NCBI RefSeq assembly: GCF_024347595.1
Contig: NZ_AP025506.1
Location: forward strand, 1,054,001-1,118,000
Source: Vibrio pomeroyi
GTDB taxonomy: Bacteria > Pseudomonadota > Gammaproteobacteria > Enterobacterales > Vibrionaceae
Direction: 5' to 3'
DNA: 64,000 nucleotides
Both the position numbers and the translations under genes were made by a program. The notes below the pieces were generated by a model that searched no databases, was not told the DNA's origin, and was given only the letters and a program-made list of their open reading frames with translations. Below, piece after piece: positions 58,626-64,000 of the stretch (positions are counted from its first letter, which is position 1; each line of letters opens with the position of its first letter).

Positions 58626-59888
58626 TTAAAGGCTGTTTTTATACACTTTGCCGTCTTTCATGATCAGCTTTTGTGTCTCTGTATTTGCCACACATGCCAC
58701 GCCTTCCAGCGGGTTACCGTCGATAATCAATAGGTCGGCATACGCACCTTCAACAATCTGACCTAGCTTGCCTTCTTGGTAAGGGTTTTGGTAAGTCGAC
58801 ATTTCGAACAAGCGTCCGCAGTTTGATGTCGCCATGCGAAGTGCCGTGATGGTATCGAACACTTGTTCAATCGCACCAAGCTCATTCAGTTGAGTTGCGT
58901 GCACATTGGTTTCACCCACACAGTCGGTACCAAAGGCGATGTTTTGGATATCGTATTTCTTGATAAGCTCTGCCGACTTGAACATGGCCTTACCTACACG
59001 CTCTGTTTTGCGGTATGTCTCTTCGTTTGGCAGTGGGATCTTACGCGCTGCAATCAGTGAAGAGGTAAAGTAAGACGGAATCACCCAAATACCTTTCTCT
59101 TTGATGATCTCGGCAATGTCGTCATCCATGATGGTCGCGTGTTCGAAAGACATCACACCCGCTTCTGCAGCTCGGCGCATCGCATCAGAAGTGTGGATGT
59201 GCGCGGCAACATAAGTACCGTAGTCTGAAGCGGCTTGTACTGCGGCTTCCATTTCGTCCGAAGTAAACTGCAATGTGTCTAGCGGGTCGAAGGTTGATGA
59301 TGCACCGCCACCTGCCATGATCTTGATTTGTGACGCGCCCATAAACAGTTGCTCACGTACCGCTTTCAAAACTTCTGAACGGCCATCAGCCACTCGCATT
59401 GCGCCAAGCTTCATCATTGGCGAGTCTTCGTGCCCGTTAGCCAAACGTTCTTGCGCTTGGTTTTGTCGGTAATCTGAGTGACCACTAGTTTGTGAAATCG
59501 CGGCCATTGAAGGCAGAATACGTGGGCCAGTTGCGTAACCGTTGTCGATACTTTTCTTAAGGCCAAGCGTGTTACCCGCGACATCACGAATGGTGGTAAA
59601 GCCGCGCATCAGCATCTCTTCTGAAATCTTCGCCGAGCGAATCGCCACTTCTTCACGAGTCATGGTATCAATCACATTGAAAGGTGCAGATAGCGTGATA
59701 TGAACGTGCGCATCAATCAAACCTGGCATTACCGTGCCACCTTGAGCATCGATAATTTCATCCGCTAACGTTGCATCAACCTCGCCAATTTGAGTAATCA
59801 AGTTGTCTTCAATAAGAAGTGATACGTTCTCGATTAGGTTGTTATCAACACCGTTAAATACGTTCGCGTTAGTGATTAGCTTTTTCAT
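58626..59888 (-). CDS. Metal-dependent amidohydrolase (imidazolonepropionase/prolidase-like)
   Basis: A 420-residue amidohydrolase superfamily enzyme. Metal ligands: GLIDAHVHITLS (HxH near residue 65), IKIMAGGG with a lysine near 186, AAHIHTSDAMRRAAEAG near 215, FEHATIMDD and FGTDCVGE (Asp near 300). The group includes dipeptidases and imidazolonepropionases; the substrate is not determined. Start ATG 59888 behind AAGGTG; a longer frame to 59975 has no support. It is monocistronic with a terminator at 58569. Confidence 0.9.
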   Translation of the reverse strand: MKKLITNANVFNGVDNNLIENVSLLIEDNLITQIGEVDATLADEIIDAQGGTVMPGLIDAHVHITLSAPFNVIDTMTREEVAIRSAKISEEMLMRGFTTIRDVAGNTLGLKKSIDNGYATGPRILPSMAAISQTSGHSDYRQNQAQERLANGHEDSPMMKLGAMRVADGRSEVLKAVREQLFMGASQIKIMAGGGASSTFDPLDTLQFTSDEMEAAVQAASDYGTYVAAHIHTSDAMRRAAEAGVMSFEHATIMDDDIAEIIKEKGIWVIPSYFTSSLIAARKIPLPNEETYRKTERVGKAMFKSAELIKKYDIQNIAFGTDCVGETNVHATQLNELGAIEQVFDTITALRMATSNCGRLFEMSTYQNPYQEGKLGQIVEGAYADLLIIDGNPLEGVACVANTETQKLIMKDGKVYKNSL

Positions 59889-60190
59889 AGTCTGCACCTT
59901 TTGGAAATGAGTGTGTGTCGCTGATGGAGTTATCTTATGGCGGGCAGCATTTGAAAAATGGCCATTTGGTGACAAGCAATGATGAGACTTATCTTTTGGT
60001 GCTTTTCTATATTTTTGAAAATTGCTTTATAGCAGGAAGCTAATTATTGGTGTGAGAAATGATCAATCAATAAAAGCTAATAATTTCGAATGGAATGGTT
60101 GTGGTGTCATCAAATGGTAAGTTTTGCTCCGATTCGAACGCTAAGATGTATTTCAAATCGAGACTACTTATCCAATTAGAGAGAAACAGA

Positions 60191-60670
60191 ATGACTAAAT
60201 CAGACAAAGTTTACGGATTCAACACACCACAACGTCTATTCGTAGGTTACACGTTAGCTGTGCTTGTAGACTTAGTGGTCCTTAACTTCTTCGATGAGTA
60301 CTGGGACTTCGTAAACATTGAGTCTTTCACTATTTCTTTGATAGCGGCGTTATTGCTACAGCTATTGTTGAAGCTCTCTATTGGTTTGGAACACAAGATT
60401 GCCGAGCACTTCAAAAGTAAGCCGGGTACAGCGCCTAAGGTTTACCGAGCAATCACTACTTACATCATCTTGGTGGGTTCAAAATTCGTGATGCTAGAAG
60501 CGATTAACTTATTGTTCGGAGAGAAGGTGAGCTTTACTGGCCCTTGGAATGGTGTAGTAGCGTTCTTCGCAGTGGTATTTACGATTCTGATTGCTGAAGT
60601 GATTGTATCGAAGATCTACTTTGCGCTTGATGATAAAGCCGCTGAAGGCAAACCAGCAGCGCAATCATAA
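60191..60670 (+). CDS. Small membrane protein, hypothetical
   Basis: A 159-residue protein with about four hydrophobic segments (LFVGYTLAVLVDLVVLNFF, TISLIAALLLQLLLKLSIG, ITTYIILVGSKFVMLEAINLLFG, VVAFFAVVFTILIAEVIVSKIYFAL) and a lysine/alanine-rich tail. I recognise it only as a bacterial membrane protein, not a named family. ATG 60191 follows AGAGAAACAG; a longer frame from 60095 is less likely. Monocistronic, with a strong terminator. Confidence 0.75.
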   Translation: MTKSDKVYGFNTPQRLFVGYTLAVLVDLVVLNFFDEYWDFVNIESFTISLIAALLLQLLLKLSIGLEHKIAEHFKSKPGTAPKVYRAITTYIILVGSKFVMLEAINLLFGEKVSFTGPWNGVVAFFAVVFTILIAEVIVSKIYFALDDKAAEGKPAAQS

Positions 60671-60708
60671 TTAAAGGCGAGTCCATCGCCCAGTTGAGAC
60701 TGACATAA

Positions 60709-60739
60709 AAAACGAGCCAGCTAATTGCTGGCTCGTTTT
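60709..60739. terminator. Strong terminator
   Basis: AAAACGAGCCAGC / GCTGGCTCGTTTT with a TAATT loop; perfect stem. It lies between convergent genes and can serve both. Confidence 0.92.
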
Positions 60740-60786
60740 CGTTTGTGTGATGTATAACCTTAATCTATCCGATACATTTGTTGGTT

Positions 60787-62535
60787 TTACTTCTCGTAAA
60801 CCACATCCCCTCGTAACACCGTCATCAACACTTGAGTCTTGGCGATGCCTCTTGCTGACAAGGTGGTGATGTCTTTATCAAGAATGGCGAAGTCAGCCGA
60901 TTTTCCAACTTCAATAGAACCTGTTACGTCTTCAATTCCTAGGCTCTTGGCTGCGTTGAGTGTGTAAGCGTCGATGGCTGTGTAGATATCGGTTAGGCCT
61001 GTTTTGCCCATGATTAAGCTGTTCGCGATGCCAACTAAAGGGTTGATGTCGTGCACGTTCCAGTCACTGCTTAGGGTGATATTGGCGTCGGTTTTGAGTA
61101 TCGCGTCGAGGTTCATCATGGCTTTGGCTCGTCGAGCGCCTAGGAAAGCTTCCGCCCACTGGTGCTGATGCCTTGCAATGTAATCAGATCCTACTTGGAA
61201 ATCCGCCGACACATTAAGCTGCTTGAAGCGGGGAACATCCTCATCATTGATCAATTCAACGTGGGTTAACGTGTATGGTTTTTGCGAGCCTTGTTGACGC
61301 ACGCTTTCGATTGCATCAAGGGATTCACGAACGGCACCGTCACCAATTGCATGAATGTGTGCACTAAAACCAATTTTATCGAGTGCGCTGAGCCACTCTT
61401 TCATCTGTGCTGGTGGAATGTAGTTTAAGCCGTTCGGCGACTGTGGCAAGTAAGTCTCTAAGTAGGGTGCGAGTGTTTTTGCTGTGCCATTAATGAAGAT
61501 ACCATCGCTGTACATTTTTACCTGATCGACCAGTAGCAGACGGCTTTTGTTATCGGAATACATCTTCTCGAATACCTCGAGCTGAGACGGGATCGCCATT
61601 GATGGGTAAACCCAAGGACGTAACGATACGCGCGCAGTTAAATCTTGGTTTTGCTCCGCTTCTAGCCAAACATCATACCAACCTCGCTTCCAATACATCC
61701 GACCGTCCCCAATGGTGGTAATGCCATGTGCTGCGGCTTCCTCAAGCCCGAACATTAAGCCTTGGTAGCTCTGTTCAAACAACTCGCTTTGACTGTTCCA
61801 CGCCATCTCCATGACTTGATCGCCAGCGTTATCCAATAAGATGCCGTTAAGCTTTCCGCTATCAGGATCTTTTAGATATGCACCGCCTTGTGGGTCTGGA
61901 GATTGTTGGCTGATTCGTGCGATTTTCAGTGCTTTAGAGTTGACCCACATCGAGTGTGAGGTTTGCTCCATGATGACTACGGGGCGGTTTGGGAAGACAC
62001 TGTCGATGATCTCTAGTGGTGTGTATTCAGAATCGCTGTCGAGAGTCGGTTCCAAAGAAAAACCATAACCCATTAGCCAACCTCTGCCATCGGTATCAGC
62101 ATTGATCTTACACGCTTCTAGGTAGGGGATTTGTTCTTCTAATGTGGCTTCAGAATCCAGTTCACAATTACCACCCAGCTCTGAGGCGGCTTCGAAAACA
62201 TGGTTATGATTATCAATGAAGCCCGGAAGAACAAAGGCATTGTCTAAGTCGATGACATCGGTATTCTGCCCTTGAAAAGTTTTCGCTTGCGAGCGTTCAC
62301 CAATGAAGATGATCTTGCCTTTATGGGTAACGATCGAGTCAGATTCACGATGCCCGTAGATATCGGCATTAGTAAAGATTTGATCAGCGGTTTGGCTATT
62401 AGTTGCGGCTTGGCTTTGGGCCGTTGTTTTCTCTTGTACAACGATGTTGTCTTGTCCAAGTACGGGCGAAACAGCGCCTAAACTGGCGAGTAAAGCGATC
62501 CATGTAGTGCGTGGCAAAGTGAGCTTGTTGTTCAT
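60787..62535 (-). CDS. Exported amidohydrolase of the YtcJ/amidohydrolase-3 type
   Basis: A 582-residue exported protein with signal peptide (residues 1-28, ...AVSPVLG). Ligands: VLPGFIDNHNHVFEAA near residue 95 (HxH with N between), AHIHAIGDGAVRESLDAIE near 384, THVELIND near 409 and SSDWNVHDINPLVG near 490. This is a TIM-barrel metallohydrolase; YtcJ-type proteins hydrolyse various imidates or amides. The substrate is unknown. Start ATG 62535; a longer frame to 62550 adds five residues. Confidence 0.88.
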   Translation of the reverse strand: MNNKLTLPRTTWIALLASLGAVSPVLGQDNIVVQEKTTAQSQAATNSQTADQIFTNADIYGHRESDSIVTHKGKIIFIGERSQAKTFQGQNTDVIDLDNAFVLPGFIDNHNHVFEAASELGGNCELDSEATLEEQIPYLEACKINADTDGRGWLMGYGFSLEPTLDSDSEYTPLEIIDSVFPNRPVVIMEQTSHSMWVNSKALKIARISQQSPDPQGGAYLKDPDSGKLNGILLDNAGDQVMEMAWNSQSELFEQSYQGLMFGLEEAAAHGITTIGDGRMYWKRGWYDVWLEAEQNQDLTARVSLRPWVYPSMAIPSQLEVFEKMYSDNKSRLLLVDQVKMYSDGIFINGTAKTLAPYLETYLPQSPNGLNYIPPAQMKEWLSALDKIGFSAHIHAIGDGAVRESLDAIESVRQQGSQKPYTLTHVELINDEDVPRFKQLNVSADFQVGSDYIARHQHQWAEAFLGARRAKAMMNLDAILKTDANITLSSDWNVHDINPLVGIANSLIMGKTGLTDIYTAIDAYTLNAAKSLGIEDVTGSIEVGKSADFAILDKDITTLSARGIAKTQVLMTVLRGDVVYEK

Positions 62536-62656
62536 TCTTATGTATTCCATGTTCCACTGTTTAATAAGTATAGAAAGCGAGTGGCCAGTGTGAAACTCTA
62601 CATGAATGACAAATAAAAACTGCGTTTAATCAACAAGCTGTCGTTTGAATGAGCTT

Positions 62657-62836
62657 TTAATTACGACTCTGCCTTAGGCTTTTACGCAGATCTTTTTTGT
62701 ATTCGTCATAAGAGTTATAGCCATAGAGTTTCCAAGTGTGATCACCCTTAATGTTGTGGTTGTAGGTGATCTCTCCGATCCACTGCTGACGTGTGGCAAG
62801 AATCATAGCGCGGATTTTTAATAATAAAGTGTCCAT
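62657..62836 (-). CDS. Small basic protein, hypothetical
   Basis: A 59-residue protein (ATG 62836, AGGAG 8 nt upstream). It starts with an amphipathic helix (LLLKIRAMILATRQQWIG), followed by TYNHNIKGDHTWKLYGYNSYDEYKKDLRKSLRQSRN. No signal or membrane segment; the second half is charged and rich in Tyr and Lys. No family recognised. It is divergent from the AraC gene. A longer frame to 62914 has no ribosome-binding site. Confidence 0.7.
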   Translation of the reverse strand: MDTLLLKIRAMILATRQQWIGEITYNHNIKGDHTWKLYGYNSYDEYKKDLRKSLRQSRN

Positions 62837-62990
62837 AGTTGCTCTCCTGGTTGAGTTCACCTGCAGTATATTTAGCGGTGACCACCGGATGAGTATCGTT
62901 AGCGCAATGTTCAATACTTTTCAGTCAATGTGCTCATTTGAATGGTTTGATGCGTATACTTTCAATATTAAAAAGTCACTGAGCATCGCA

Positions 62991-63851
62991 ATGAAGGGTT
63001 ACTTGGAAAAGGTGCCACAACGAATTGGCACATCATGGCGCTATAAGAAAATTGTCGAGAACAGTAAAAGCTACGGTTGGCATAGACATGAAGAGTACGA
63101 GATAGCGATACATCGTCACTTTTCTGGACATAGCTTTATCGGCCATCACCAAAGCGATGTGTTTCACAATCACATGATTTTGGTTGGCCCAGATTTGCCA
63201 CATGCTATCTACTCAGAAGAGAGTGCAGACGACTCGCGAATATGTGAAACCCACGTGGTTTGGTTTCGCAAAGATTGGATAGAGCAATTAATCGCGTGCT
63301 GCCGCGAGCTAGAACCGCTGCGTGCTTTGTTGGAAGATTCAAAAAAAGGGCTGCAGTTTTCGCCTGTTACCGCAGAAAAAGCGACGGGACTGTTGAATAA
63401 GGTGATGGACCAGTCACCACATCAGCAACTGCTGACCTTGTTCTCTCTGTTTGCGCTGTTGCTTGAGGATCAAGAAGTGGTGCAGTTGATAAACCCTGTC
63501 TTCAATTCGGATGATGAAGATGAGGTCAGCGATAAGTTGGACAAGGTTGAAGCCTTCTTGGTGAACAACTTTATTCGAGATATCTCAGTTAACGACTTAG
63601 CCAAGCATCTCTATATCAGTGAGAGCAGTGTTAGGCGGCTTTTTCAAAAGCACTATAATGAGAGTTTTAGTCAGCGGTTAAAGAAAATTAGGCTCAATGT
63701 GGCATGTGATTTGTTGCTCAATACATCACTACCTATTAGCTTGATTCTAGAGAAGGTGGGTTACGACAACCAAGCTAACTTCAATCGCCAGTTTAAATTC
63801 TATAAGCAGGTCACACCGACTCAATATCGCGCGGCAATGAAGCATCACTGA
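62991..63851 (+). CDS. AraC family transcriptional regulator
   Basis: A 286-residue AraC regulator. N-terminal cupin-like sensing part (YGWHRHEEYEIAIHRHFSGHSFIGHH from residue 31) and C-terminal double HTH (VNDLAKHLYISESSVRRLFQKHYNESFSQRLKKIRLNVACDLLLNTSLPISLILEKVGYDNQANFNRQFKFYKQVTPTQYR). I prefer the ATG at 62991, so the cupin begins near the N-terminus; the longer frame from 62793 overlaps the leader and start of the divergent small gene. No target is evident nearby; the adjacent amidohydrolase is a guess. Confidence 0.88.
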   Translation: MKGYLEKVPQRIGTSWRYKKIVENSKSYGWHRHEEYEIAIHRHFSGHSFIGHHQSDVFHNHMILVGPDLPHAIYSEESADDSRICETHVVWFRKDWIEQLIACCRELEPLRALLEDSKKGLQFSPVTAEKATGLLNKVMDQSPHQQLLTLFSLFALLLEDQEVVQLINPVFNSDDEDEVSDKLDKVEAFLVNNFIRDISVNDLAKHLYISESSVRRLFQKHYNESFSQRLKKIRLNVACDLLLNTSLPISLILEKVGYDNQANFNRQFKFYKQVTPTQYRAAMKHH

Positions 63852-64000
63852 TTCATTCACCAACGAAACAATTCCCATAAGCTTCTGAATAATTTACTGT
63901 TATATGAACTTTAAAAATGGATTTACGTATTACCAAGGATGTAAGTTAGGGCTCTCACATGACTTACTCGAATTACTATGAAAACAAGTCGAGGTTAGGA
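63852..64000. other. Right-edge non-coding stretch
   Basis: The last 149 bp contain no complete gene; the region is AT-rich and may be a promoter for a gene beyond the edge. Confidence 0.5.

Noticed and set aside
1..64000. tRNA, rRNA, prophage, integron or toxin-antitoxin genes
   Set aside because: None of the usual sequence marks were found on either strand by reading.

Overview
The window looks like chromosomal DNA of a marine Vibrio, most likely of the Splendidus clade. This is an inference from protein style: an OmpU-like porin, chitobiose genes chbG/chbF, SoxR without SoxS, AhpC/AhpF, and C/T-rich intergenic repeats. No rRNA, tRNA, transposase, phage gene or CRISPR array was seen. Most of it is ordinary accessory metabolism and stress chromosome, but there is one defence insertion and several unusual arrangements.

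Layout. 0-3.8 kb: a partial lipoprotein, AraC regulator plus AzlC/AzlD amino-acid exporter, a NIPSNAP protein and an RNase HI. 3.9-8.2 kb: a small glycan cluster (GT4, divergent GT2 and a Wzx-like flippase). 8.3-13.5 kb: LysE exporter, GNAT, DUF3429/glutathione peroxidase, a UbiB-like kinase, a 31-residue membrane protein, a DCC-family thiol protein and a DUF1439 lipoprotein. 13.7-19.5 kb: a CDGSH/glutamate-synthase fusion, then an arylamine N-acetyltransferase + FMN reductase operon behind a perfect SoxR box, an enoyl-CoA hydratase-like gene, a LysR gene and soxR itself. 19.5-25.4 kb: chbG/chbF with a divergent LysR gene, a VOC protein, a globin and two outer-membrane barrels. 25.6-35.8 kb: DUF4345, an arylsulfatase, then a LacI/porin/NTF2-like/MFS block, a sodium symporter and L-serine deaminase; the divergent MFS/symporter promoter region carries two CRP-like sites. 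35.9-39.8 kb: Lrp/LysE pair and ahpC-ahpF with an OxyR-like site.

40-48 kb is built around a duplicated VOC gene: two near-identical complete copies, each with the same promoter palindrome and terminator, flank a purine module (NCS2 permease and a 5'-nucleotidase). A third fragment, only the last codons and the terminator, lies on the far side of a PTS EIICB/LysR module, so both modules sit between direct repeats.

48-55 kb: an RlpA-like lipoprotein, an exported family II pyrophosphatase, and a two-gene AT-rich island on the minus strand that I identify as a Hachiman anti-phage system (hamA nuclease-fold DUF1837 protein and hamB Ski2-like helicase). C/T-rich inverted repeats lie on both sides. 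55-64 kb: GNAT, TetR, a pentapeptide-repeat protein, an ArsR/permease operon with a palindromic operator, two amidohydrolases, a small membrane protein, a 59-residue protein and an AraC regulator.

No wholly new defence system was found. The most original signals are the SoxR-controlled acetyltransferase/flavin reductase operon, the VOC-repeat-bounded modules, the CDGSH-glutamate synthase fusion, and the uncharacterised LacI/porin/NTF2/MFS catabolic block.
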